A stretch of 64,000 nucleotides of DNA from Toxorhynchites rutilus septentrionalis (lineage: Eukaryota; Arthropoda; Insecta; Diptera; Culicidae), in assembly GCF_029784135.1 (NCBI RefSeq), contig NC_073745.1, positions 313,050,560 through 313,114,559 of the forward strand, given 5' to 3'. This document shows, in pieces, positions 44,701 to 55,390 of the stretch. Within the stretch, counting starts at the first letter, position 1; every line of letters begins with the position of its first letter. Position numbers and translations under genes: made by a program. The notes beneath the pieces are model-generated. The model saw only the letters and a list, made by a program, of their open reading frames with translations. It did no database searches and had not been told where the DNA came from.

Positions 44701-45577
44701 CAATTATTGCGGCGTAAAAGTCGTCATGTACCTTAACGTTGCTCTGTTCAAATGTTAAAAAAAATCACACACGGAAAAATCTGTACCAATCTGAACTTTT
44801 TGACGAAAATCTGTACCCTGTACCGTACAGAATCCATACCAAAAATAACGGGAAAAACTGTACCTATCGATCTACAAACTTTTGATAAACCTTCGGAACC
44901 AGAGTTTCCAACTATAATTTTGAAAAATCAGAGAAAATGAAAATAAAAATCAGGATAGCTCATATTGGGCTGTCCGAAAAGTTAATGTCGATTTTTGGGA
45001 AAACAAAAACATCATTTTCGATCAAAGAATTATAATTTAATTTTATATCTATAGCTCTGTTTAACATTCTTCGCTATCTTTCATACAGCTTGAATATTCT
45101 ATCCTCCCAGAATATGTTTGCTTCCTCGTCGAAGACTGCTGCGAGTCATACATATGAGAAACAGGTTGGTTGGTAGTAGCTCACAAGACAGAATGCATTC
45201 CAAATCTCACCAGAAACAGAGTATATCTTCCTTCAGGTGAAGACCGGATGAGTAAAAGAACTAGTAAGCATGGTATAAATCCTCGCATAAGCGGAAATGC
45301 TAGTGTTGCACCTGACTTTTTGATCGTTTATATTTTTTTCCGAAAATCCTACAGCATTACTACAGTCAATTGCAGAGAAGTCAATATTAAAATTTTTACT
45401 GAATTCATCATCCATGCTTTGGAATGAATCTTGACTCGACAAATGAGGAAAGCATATCAGCAGTGGAAGACTTGTTGAATTTTTCCTAATTTTTATGATA
45501 TTTAGTACTGTTATAGATATATTTACCACAGTCCCAACATTAAAGTTGATTCTACTTCGAATCAGACGAACAGATTA
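44701..45577 (+). repeat. Unclassified repeat, includes empty site for HINE
   Basis: 44726-44860 matches the two flanks of copy A (9138-9206 and 10569-10640) without the inserted element. 44910-45150 resembles 23.05-23.29 kb (GTCCGAAAAGTTAATGTCG, TCTATCCTCCCAGAATATG). 45250-45420 resembles 35.5-35.7 kb. No intact gene is seen; an 85-residue frame at 45170-45427 has no domain. Confidence 0.6.
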
Positions 45578-45579
45578 TA

Positions 45580-46762
45580 TTAGGCTGACAAAAAAGTCCT
45601 GCGGTATTTCCGCGAGGTGTCGTTGTAAGCGCGTAGTTCTAGTTGTATTCATTGTGTCGAGTCATACTATAGCTTGTTGGAAAGGTATTTTTGCGCGCTA
45701 TAATATAGTCCTTGACAGTGTTTTGTTTGGTTAAGTCTTTCGTGAGTTATAGTGTCGCAAATATGGAGCAAAATAAAGAGAAAATCCGACATATTTTACA
45801 GTACTACTATGACAAAGGCAAAAATGCATCTCAAGCTGCCAATAAAATTTGTGCAGTTTATGGACCCGATACAGTTTCCATTTCCACCGCACAACGATGG
45901 TTTCAACGTTTTCGCTCTGGTGTAGAGGTCGTCGAAGATGCGCCACGCTCCAGAAGGCCTGTCGTCGAAAATTGCGACAAAATCGCTGAATTAGCCGAGA
46001 AAGACCGGCATAGTAGCAGCCGTAGCATCGGCCAAGAGCTGGGGATAAGTCATCAAACCATTATTAACCATTTGAAGAAGCTTGGATTCACAAAGAAGCT
46101 CGATGTATGGGTGCCACACACGTTGACGCAAAAAACATCTGTGACCGTATCGACGCATGTGAATCGCTGCTGAATCGCAACAAAATCGACCAGTTTCTGA
46201 AGCGGATGGTGACTGGCGATGAAAAGTGGGTCACTTACGACAACGTGAAGCGCAAACGGTCGTGGTCGAAGCCCGCTAGCCCGAAGCCGTGGTCGAAGCC
46301 CGAAGTAATGCCAACAACTGGACCGCTTGAAGGTAGCACTCATGAAGAAGAGGCCATCTTTGATAAACAGAGGCCGCAGTGACTTCCATCAGGACAACGC
46401 CAGGCCACACACTTATTTGGTGACGCGCCAGAAGCTCCGGGAGCTGGGATGGGAGGTTCTTTTGCATCCGCCGTATAGTCCGGACCTTGCACCAAGTGAC
46501 TACCACCTGTTTTTGTCCATGGCGAACGAGCTAGGTAGTCAGAGGTTAGCCACAAAAGAGGCCTGTGAAAATTGGCTATCCGAGTTTTTTGCCAATAAGG
46601 AAGCGAGCTTCTATAACAGGGGTATTATGAAGTTGGCATCTCGTTGGGAACAAGTCATCGAACAAAACGGCGCATATTTGACTTAAGACAGATGATTGTA
46701 ACTAATTTTATGAACAAATGAAAATTCAAAAAAAATACCGCAGGACTTTTTTGACAGCCTAA
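45580..46762 (+). mobile_element. mariner transposon with both TIRs
   Basis: The left TIR TTAGGCTGACAAAAAAGTCC (45580) and the right TIR (...GGACTTTTTTGACAGCCTAA ending 46762) match over about 29 bp with one mismatch. TA flanks both sides (45578-45579 and 46763-46764). At 1183 bp it is about 100 bp shorter than a typical mariner, in line with the deletion in its transposase. Confidence 0.93.
45763..46686 (+). pseudogene. mariner transposase (DD34D), deleted and shifted
   Basis: The ATG is at 45763. The paired-like DNA-binding region is complete (KNASQAANKICAVYGPDTVS, TAQRWFQRFRSG, SIGQELGISHQTIINHLKKL) and leads to WVPHTLTQK. A shift follows, and the next frame gives NICDRIDACESLL and the first catalytic block MVTGDEKWVTYDN. 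A deletion near 46280-46310 then removes the VWWD region. The final frame has HQDNARPHTYLV, YSPDLAPSDYHLF and GIMKLASRWEQV. The spacing between the last two Asp residues is exactly 34. The stop is at 46684-46686. Confidence 0.9.
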
Positions 46763-46764
46763 TA

Positions 46765-48574
46765 TCTACAATCGTTTTATATAGACAGTGGATTAAAAAA
46801 TTTTCTCTTGAGTAATTCTGGAAAACCACGAAACAATTGAGGATTGAGATTAAAAAAAATTAATTACAGATTTGCGTCTAGAGAATTTAAATTATGTTTG
46901 ATATATACAAGTGCGAACCGGAGAACTATCATGACAGAAAACTTTGGTATGGAGACCAGTATATTTATTACGAATAATGTACGGAGTATAAAAATCAGAA
47001 AAAATCAGGATCATTTAAGAAAAATCAGGATAAATTAAGTGTTCGTCAGTATATCAGGGTGCGTGCTAAAAAGTCTGGAAAATCCTGAAAAACCAGGAAG
47101 GTTGGCAGCTCTGTTCGGAACGATTTCATCCAGTTCAGAATGGTGATCCATTTCAGCTTTCTCAGATTCGTTGGATTTTGTACTTCTACTGTGAAAAATG
47201 CTTATTTTGAACGGCATATAAAGTTAAATACAAACAAAACACAGATAAAGGTATGAAGAAAGGTATGCTTAATTGAATTGGGCATTACTCGAAGGATAAT
47301 CGTTTTCCATTTTATTTAAATAAGATTTCCAGCATATGGCTATCTCGGCTGGCTCGAATGAAGCCCAATTTTTGATTACTTTTTGCAGCAAAAGACAACG
47401 GGGCAAAAGATTTCTACTAATGCGTCAGTTGTGTATGACTTATCCACGTGAATCAGAGACGTCACGTAGCCCCACAATGGATATTCAAACGCTGTTACAT
47501 ACCTTAAAGCCAATTCACGGATCTATTACCGAAATTATTCATTGAATTTGTAATATCCCACCATTTTTTAGGAAAACGTTCCAATCATAACCCATAAATC
47601 ACGCACTGTCATGATGAAAAGGCAAATCAAACTGAGCCCTAAACAAATGACCGTACCCAAATAGCCCACATATTAAACAGCGTTGACAAAATAAACTTTC
47701 ACCATAGGGATCTACACGCTAATACGATTTTTTACACGCTCTTACACACTGAAATTGTAAGGGAGTGTCTGTTTTTCTTACACATATATAACAAAATGTT
47801 AAGAGGGCTAATACAATCGGTCAAAAATCTCGAATGTAGACTTGCTCTCAACTATAATATCTGCTGATAAAATTTCAGCACATACTGTCGAAACCATTAA
47901 CAGAAATTACGATTATGTGAAATAATTGGTTACCTTTCAGTAATTCTTCATTTGCGAAAGTTGTGGAGTGAAGTTACCTGTAGAAAAATAAAATAAAAAT
48001 GAAATTAGATAAAAATATTGAAAAAATGTATAAATAATTAAATATTTGTAAATACTTGCTGCCATACAAATGAAACACAAATTTCTACATAACTGGAAAA
48101 CTAATCAATCAAATAGAGCCAAATTTGGCATGTTAAAGTTTTAGGGGGCAATAATCCTAGGTCGAATCTTTTATGATCATTTATTCTCGAAAAAATTTGG
48201 ACCCTTTTTCATTAATTCACCATCAGGGTCCATCATTCTGAGCTGGGGTTGTCTGCAAACCCAAACTTTTTCGCCAATATCATTTTTGAAAATTTGTAAC
48301 ATTTAAATCGTTTGACCAAAATGCGATATTTGGAGTGCAAATGAAAGATATTTTTATAAACTTTATATACATCAAAAGTGTATTTCCAGCCGAAAACTTT
48401 TTTACAGTGTTTTATTGCATAAAATTTCAGAAAAGTTTTATTTTATGTTTGAGATATTTTTCAATGTTCTGTTTTCTAATTTGATATAAAGCAAACTTTT
48501 ATTTGCTTCATATTTCTGAAGTTTAGACATTCAAGATTAAACCCTAGAAAGAAGTTTTTTTCGAAAATCCCATT
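46765..48574. other. Non-coding stretch with repeat fragments
   Basis: 46990-47110 (AATCAGGATAAATTAAGTGT, AAGTCTGGAAAATCCTGA) resembles 36.15-36.26 kb. 48062-48160 is one reversed unit of the 44.2-44.7 kb array. The open frame at 47336-47545 has no recognisable domain. Nothing else is supported. Confidence 0.5.
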
Positions 48575-49075
48575 ATTTACCGAGTTATAGTAATTTTAGT
48601 GATCCGGTATCTAATCTACCACGGCCTTGACATAAAACCTCAAATACGGTTTTCTCAAAGGGGTTGCGCACAAATTACGTAACGCCAGTAAGGGAGTTGC
48701 GTTACTCATAACGAATTAAAGATAGGAAGTGTGTAATGTGAGGGGGAATAGGGGGTCAAAATCCGTATTTTTAACGTTACGTAGTTTATGAACCTCGCCA
48801 ATCTACGAGTAGATATCTCAAGATCTACTGAACCGATTTATTCTAAATTCGATGTGAATATATATTTTTTAATGTTACTATTTACGAAAAATATATTTGT
48901 CATAAAAAACGTGCAGAAAAGCAATTTCTTCTTTCAAACGGCCACCAATTCGTAAAAAAATTTGACTTATCCGAGGTTCATACGATAGTGGCATCTTTAC
49001 TGATTCAGAACCAGTTCATTTTTTTTTGTTTCAGTTAACCATAAGGGCTGGGATCGTGTACGCCATGGCACAATT
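48575..49075 (-). repeat. Interspersed repeat, inverted match to 8.8-9.0 kb
   Basis: It contains, on the minus strand and in order, TTGTGCCATGG, GATTCAGTAAA, CACTATCGTATGAACCTCGG, GGTAGATTAGATACCGG and TATAACTCGG, as at 8805-8940. A segment near 48650-48800 has no counterpart at 8.9 kb and may be an insertion. Confidence 0.65.
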
Positions 49076-49168
49076 TTTGACGTAGAACTACGTCTTTCAG
49101 GAAGGGTGCCAAATCAGAAAACAGGTCACGTTTTTATGAAATAAAATTAACGTTATTAACTATTTTTA

Positions 49169-50451
49169 AACTAAATTTTAAACTAAACGTTATTAACTAA
49201 ATTTATAAACGGGTCCACTGGCTTTGGCATCTTCAATGAAAATTCCAGTGCCTCTTTCAAACTCAAAGATCCTTGTTCCGTGTATGGGTGCGATATACTA
49301 CGCACTGGGGATCATTGAAACATTGCCCATCGACCACTATTTTATTTTTTCAGTCAGTCTCAGCTCATTAGAGGCAATCCGCTCAATGAAGGTTGATAAA
49401 CGCTCATCTTATTTACTAACAAGAATAAGACAACTATTGAGTGTTTTGGTCGAAAAATTATTCAAGATTACCTTAGCATGGGTTCCCACTCATTGCTCGA
49501 TTCCGGGGAATGAGAAAGCGGACTCGCTAGCTAAGGTGTGCGCTTTAGAAGGCACACTTTTTGAAAGGCAAATTGCTTATAATGAATTTTTCCACATTCC
49601 TCGTCAGTATACGCTCGTAAGTTGGCAGCGCATGTGGAGTGGAGATGAGTTCGGTCGTTGGTTACACACGATTATCCCTAAGGTCTCGACGAGGGCATAG
49701 TTCAAGGGATTGAATGTAGGTCGTGATTTCATTCGCGTGATATCTCGGCTTATGTCCAATCACTACAACCTAAACGCGCATCTCTATCGCATTGGACTCG
49801 CAGCAAACAATCTTTGTGATTGTGGCGATGGCTACCACGACATCGAGCATGTTGTCTGGTCGTGTATCCGGTTCCATGCTGCTCGCTCTCAGCTCTCTAG
49901 AGCACTAAGAGCACAAGGCAGACAATCGGATATCCCCGTCCGGGATATCTTAGGTAGCCGTGATCCTGATCTTCTGCTTCATCTATACCTGTTCCTCAGA
50001 AACGCCGATGTCAACGTTTAATGATGTTTCCTTCGTTGTGTCCCCGTTTCATATCCCTCCTATCCGATCGATAAACTTTTACTTAGTCGCGGCAATACAT
50101 ACACACACTCTTTACAGATGCACGGGCCAAAGGTTGTGCAGTCCACTGATCATTCAACAAGAGCTAAAGGTTGTACCGCTCATGACAACTCTACACGAAC
50201 TGATGATTGCGCCGGCTAGTGACCATTCTATCCTGGATTCCTCGAGTCGAGAAAGACGCACCACGCTAGATATGAGGTACAGACTAGGGGGGCGTTGCTG
50301 ATTAATGGTCAGCTGCATCCCAATAGGAAGTATCCCGTGTCGGGCACACGTACAGAGCATTGGAGACAGCAACATCCCAATTACGAAAACACTTGTAATA
50401 CTAACCTAACGCCATATGAGCCTTTATAAAAATATATATTTTGGAAAAAAA
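49169..50451 (+). mobile_element. 5'-truncated LOA/I-type retroelement fragment
   Basis: It is flanked by an 11-bp duplication AACTATTTTTA (49158-49168 and 50452-50462) inside copy E. Coding starts within RNase H at about 49205, and the 3' UTR runs to 50451 with a short A-rich end. Between the left duplication and the RNase H lie about 35 bp of filler that re-copy local target words (AACGTTATTAACTA). This is a typical irregular 5' junction of target-primed reverse transcription. Confidence 0.85.
49205..50021 (+). pseudogene. Retroelement RNase H and C-terminal domain
   Basis: The RNase H signature STGFGIFN lies in one frame, then a shift leads to IYYALGIIETLPIDHYFIFS, DSL-like SLSSLEAIRS (the catalytic Asp is replaced in SVSLSSL), and ITLAWVPTHCSIPGNEKADSLAK with its expected His and Asp. 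A TAG at 49698-49700 replaces a Trp-like position before FKGLNVGRDFIRV. After it comes a Cys/His motif (CDCGDGYHDIEHVVWSC). RNase H after the RT is characteristic of LOA, I and R1 groups. LOA fits best from recall of mosquito elements, without a tree. Confidence 0.8.
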
Positions 50452-51142
50452 AACTATTTTTACTGTGAACGAATTCTCATGATTTGCATAACAATCGAAT
50501 TGGAAATTCTCTAAGATTTGTTTGATATGCTATACATTACAATTCGCTAATCTCTAAACGGTTTAAATTCATGAAAACTGGAAGAACTTTTCCATATATT
50601 TATTCTGCCGATTTGTGTTCTAACCCTACCCATATTTCGAATGCTTATAACTCGAATATTTCTTAACAGATCGGAAAGATGTTTGCATCAATTGATAGGA
50701 AATATTTCTACGCGTCTATCACAATTGATTAAATGTTATTTTTCATGAGATGAACAATTGAATAACTGTAAAATGTCAAGCGTTATCTAAACGCCTTAAC
50801 TACCAAGTTTTGATTGACCCGATTTACGGTTTCCCCAACACAGACTTCAAAATTGATATACCTGTGGAAAACCGCTTTGCAAATATATATATGCAAGTCG
50901 GGGGTATTTTTGTTCCCACCGAGCTGTGTTTCCCTAACACGGACTTCAAAATTAATGTACCTGGGGGATTCCGCTTTGTCAATACATGCAAGTCGGGGGT
51001 ATTTTTGGTGTTGAGTAATATTACAAAAATTTCGATGCATCCTAAAATAATATTCGAAGTGATAAACAGGTGGATTGCATAATATAATTGCGTCGTTCTA
51101 CGTCGAAAATATGCGGTCGTGTCCTAGATACAACCCCTTACA

Positions 51143-53570
51143 ATTTTTTTGAACCTCTTCACTTCACCAGTGTGATGTCGATGGTTTTCAGATTGTAACT
51201 CTTCTTAATAACGCGCACAAATCTGAGATTGAACTAGTCACTCATACGCCATTCTTTATTCTGCCTCGTTAGTTCTATACATTGACATTATATAACCCAC
51301 TGTCAAAACCATGGCTCATTCTTCTAGCACGGTCCAATGTAAATAGTATATAATCATAGTACAGTGGGCCCATCGCACGATACCACAACCAGCTTGTAAC
51401 GATCCACGCGTTCACGTTTCTGAACCAAATCATTATATGATTTATTTCTAAGCAGTTTGCAGTTTGTTTTGCGAAAACAGCAAGTTTGCGTTCAAATTTT
51501 TTCCGCCCTTTAAATCATTTCCATCCTTCCATCGAACGCAATATGTTCATGATATAATTTTAGATAGCGGATTCGACACTCAACCGAAAAGACAACAACT
51601 TACAGCATGAAAACAGAAGAAAATCACACGGTGATCCAAATCGGGATCATCAGGATTTGAGTTATTTTCTCCGTGGATTTTTTTTTATATGTTCTCTATC
51701 CCCCACTTTTTTTTTTAAATTTAGTAGCGGAAACTTTTTTCAAAGATATTTTATGAAGGTCCACATCTCCCGCACAAAAACAGTATATATTTATATATAT
51801 TTCAACTTTTAATGTATTTATATATATGTATATATATATTTCAGTATATATTTCAACTGTTAAAAAAAGGATGCCTGAAACCATTTTGAAAAAAACCTGA
51901 CTTTGACTGACTTCTGGAACTGACTGAAATATTTGCAGTATATTTGTTTTTTCTGACGAAGACTATTGAAATAGTATTAAAGCACGGTTCTACCCCTACT
52001 TTTCATAGGTAATATAATTACTAATTGTTGTTCCTGTACATTCAGGTTTTCCAAAGTACGGTACGATACGTCTTAATCACATGGACTATTTGAGGAGATG
52101 AGAGTAATTTAAATATTATTATGTGCAAATCCCGACATTATTAATGCTTTTTTCTCTTCCACTCATGTTATAGTGAATTGTTCGAATACTCAAATGTTAA
52201 ATCATTAAAAGTTTTATCTAGTTTACATCGTCTCGCCAAGGAAATTATTAAGTTAGTCAGAATTTGTGTATAATCTAACAATGATGAATTAGAATTGTTT
52301 CACGAAGCAGCAGTGTATCATCAATAACAAGCATCCATTAAAAAGCTCTGTAAGATGCACTAATCACTCAATCGAGTGCCATAAAACACCTTACGAGGAT
52401 GCACTAGAAAGTCATCGGTCGTAACAACACGCTAGGGCTACTTCCTCACTCACATCGAACCGAATTGGTCGCTACCATCAATTATCCCCACGCTATCTTT
52501 TATTGTTCCCATTATTGCGAACAAGAAAAGTAACGTGATCATGCAATCAAAGCTCATCAGTTATCCAATTTGCTCCAATTGCAGCAGTGGCAGCTGCATC
52601 TGCAGCAGACCGCCCACCCCGCCATTGATTAATTGCAATCAGCACCGCGAACAATGTCCCAGATGTAATCCATCCTCCCCCATCCTCCATTCAAGCCACA
52701 TCCCTCTTCCTTCCTGTCCATCATCATCTCGGACAGCAACATCAACCCGACGGTCTCTCATTAATTACACAAAACGGTGGAACAAACATACGATAACTCG
52801 TGACATTTTAATTGCAAAAATTAATAGAACGCAATTCGGTAATTGTGTGTTTTGGGCTGTTTGGCCGCTGAAAGGTGTGTTTGCCCCGCTCCAACGATGC
52901 ATCCCTCGAGCGAACTACTATTATTCATCGATTTGAACGGGGGAGGGAACTAACTGACTGCACGGAAGTGGAAATAACATCCCCCAGTGCATACAGTTCC
53001 GCTCGCTCAAAGTTTGCCTCTTTTTTTTTGTTTTGCCTTTGTTTTGGTTTTAGTGGGCGGACGCATTTTTCTGTCTGTTCCGACAAAATGTGCAATCGGT
53101 AAAATGCGCGGAATAATAATGAATGCCATGTTCTCGGTAGCGTCGAGCGATGTTTCTACACATGTAAACATTGATTTCGCGAACCTGAGCCATTTAATAT
53201 ATGGCTCGACTGTTTGTTTTTTTTTATGTTTCATGCTTTGCCAAGCGCGATGTACGACCTCCAGGGTCACTAAAGTGGGACAATGTAGTTACTCTAGCGA
53301 GGTTCCAACAGGACGTGTCGATTTTTCCGATTTCATATGTTAATATTTTTTTCTTTTATTTTTATACAGACTTTGCCTAATTTGGTATTCGTCTCTGTAT
53401 ATTGATTTAATTTTATGAGTTTACTATAATTCATATGTGATTGTACAGTGTGATGTCTTTTAAAAATTTCAGTTCTTTTTTCTTCCATTTTGTTGTTGTT
53501 GCTCTAATAGTGTTAGGTAATCCGTTTCTTCTCCTTTCAATAGCGTATTTACAGCAATCGAGAGGTACCG
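51143..53570. other. Non-coding stretch, no gene recognised
   Basis: 51.15-52.3 kb is AT-rich. 52.3-53.3 kb is better balanced, with Cys- and Pro-rich small frames (for example 52535-52936) that carry no domain and look incidental. Homopurine/pyrimidine and CAG-rich words (GCAGCAGTGGCAGCTGCATC at 52581) resemble host regulatory or intronic DNA. No function assigned. Confidence 0.4.
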
Positions 53571-53573
53571 TTC

Positions 53574-53760
53574 TGAATCATATTTCGGACAGTTTCATAT
53601 TTCGGTCACTCTTTAAAAATAACTTGAAATGCTTAATGCCCTGATGATATAACTAAAGGGTTACTCTAAAGAATCAATCGTGATATTAATTTTATAGTTA
53701 TATCATCAGGGAATTACGCATTTCAAGTTATTTTTAAAGAGTGTCCGAAATATGATTCAA
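53574..53760. mobile_element. ~185-bp foldback MITE
   Basis: The left arm (TGAATCATATTTCGGAC, then CACTCTTTAAAAATAACTTG, to GATGATATAACTA at 53655) is inverted at 53695-53760 (TAGTTATATCATC..., ...GTCCGAAATATGATTCA). The left arm has an extra 16 bp (AGTTTCATATTTCGGT) that looks like a partial repeat of its own end. A spacer of about 38 bp separates the arms. No target duplication was clear. Confidence 0.8.
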
Positions 53761-54135
53761 AGACTTCATGACAAATTCATGACTGTTGTGTCTCGTTATG
53801 AATTGCGAAACCGAAGTCATACTTTATTGGCGCTGATATACCGGCCAATTTGTTGGCGCATTTTTTCGTCATTGTCATTCAATCCAGAAGTAGTCACATC
53901 GATATTCTGAATTTGAAACACAGCTATATTGCTTACCTTATTCACGGACTTTTGTTTGTATTTACTGTTTTCTCCGAACAGCGGAACTCAACATTAACAT
54001 GAACATTGAATGTTTTGCTCAGCTGAGGCGAATATGGAACTACCCAACGATTTCCAGTCCGTCAACATCTGCGTTACTGATATTTGTCAATGGTTGTCCG
54101 TTTCTTCGTTTTTATACTAGATATCCGTCTACCCT

Positions 54136-54408
54136 GTGCTCCCGTGGCCGAGTGGTTAGCGTCATAACTAACATGCCGGGTGTTCGGATTCGATTCCCGT
54201 TCTGGTCGGGGGAATTTTTCGTCAAAGAAATTTCCTCCGACTTGCACTGTGATCACGCGTATTCTAGAGCTTGCCACTCAGAATGCATTCAAGGCGTGTT
54301 ATTTGGCATAGAAATCTCAACTAAGTACTAATAAAAATGACGCAAGTAATACTACGTTGAGACGGTGAAGTTCCTCTAGGAACGTTAGTGCCATTGAAGA
54401 AGAAGAAG
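54136..54408 (+). mobile_element. tRNA-derived SINE (Feilai-like)
   Basis: A 273-bp unit flanked by a 13-bp duplication ATCCGTCTACCCT (54123-54135 and 54409-54421). The head resembles a Leu/Ser-type tRNA, with an A-box-like TGGCCGAGTGG (54145-54155) and a B-box-like GATTCGATTCCC. The tail is (GAA)n (AGAAGAAGAAG), preceded by TTCCTCTAGGAACG, which can form a small hairpin. Length and layout agree with tRNA-related SINEs of Aedes. The family name is from recall. Confidence 0.88.
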
Positions 54409-54421
54409 ATCCGTCTACCCT

Positions 54422-55390
54422 TGTGATCGTGTTTTCCATCTTCAACGCAAGGCGGTAAAAGCCTCAGATCATCGCATGAGCTATGAACCATGTTTGTTGG
54501 AACACTATCAAACACTAACCCATATTCCGCACGATTATGCACGATTCGAACGAAATCGATGCCTTGATGAAAAATAGAAGTTGTTGAGCTACTTTCTCTC
54601 TATCAGATTAGTAGACCGAGAGCAATTTTACATTGTTAACATTCGAATGAAGATTAATACTTCATGTTATTAGAATACTTAGATGACATAGTCCTAACCA
54701 GGGATGGTAAAAAATCACATTCAACGATCAATGAATAAGTATATCCCTCTAGTCGGATGTTTTTAAATCACCCCCAGCAGGCGAGGCTCTTTTATTCTTC
54801 ATATGTACACAGAGAGAATACTTGGAACGGTGAGCTACCAAGATCTCAAAAAAGTAATATGAGAGCGGAATCCCCACTGCTTGCACTCTCGAAGCATTAC
54901 TTCTACTACTCAAGTTTTATCGTGAGTGCAAGCCGCTCCTAACCCTGACTCAACTTGTTTTCCTATATTTATTTTAACTACATTTCCGTTAAAATTTTAT
55001 CCATAACATAAAAACACTATCAGACACAATTTTCGTACACGATTTTCACCCGCTTGCAGAAAATGTGTTACTGTGTTTCATGCAAAACATATTTGAAAGG
55101 GTATAGTATATCCATATTTTTCGTTTTAAAAGCGTGTTTATTCCACCCGAAAATCCGTGTTTATTTTTACAGGAATAGAACACGAAGGTCAATGTCGTTT
55201 ATGTAAAATTACCATACGTTATCACATTATCACAACTTGATTGGACTTGGGTCGAACGGATTACAGAATGAAAAATGCGATCCGTTCGAGTTTTTCTGAC
55301 TCGATCGTATTTCAGTATACGGGTGAGTAATAGACGGTCAGTAAACCAATTTGGAATTTCGGAGTCAATTACACTATCGATTTCCTTAAC
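54422..55390. other. Non-coding stretch, no gene recognised
   Basis: No domain-bearing ORF or repeat end was recognised. The 3' terminus of the minus-strand Helitron should lie here or further left but was not found. Confidence 0.4.

Larger units (their letters stand above)
49079..51142 (+). mobile_element. Helentron-like (HINE) element, copy E, interrupted
   Basis: It starts GACGTAGAACTACGTC after a T-run and ends TTCTACGTCGAAAATATGCGG, hairpin GGTCGTGTC-CTA-GATACAACC, CCCTTACA and T-run. Its first part matches copy C (18729-18985) apart from the LOA fragment inserted at 49169-50451. Near its 3' half there are two tandem units of about 99 bp (CCCCAACACAGACTTCAAAA at 50833, CCCTAACACGGACTTCAAAA at 50932) related to those in copy A. 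Without the insertion it would be about 0.77 kb. Confidence 0.68.

Noticed and set aside
52535..52936. Cys/Pro-rich 133-residue ORF resembling a small secreted protein
   Set aside because: No signal peptide, compositionally biased, overlaps other frames, and no homologous family recognised.
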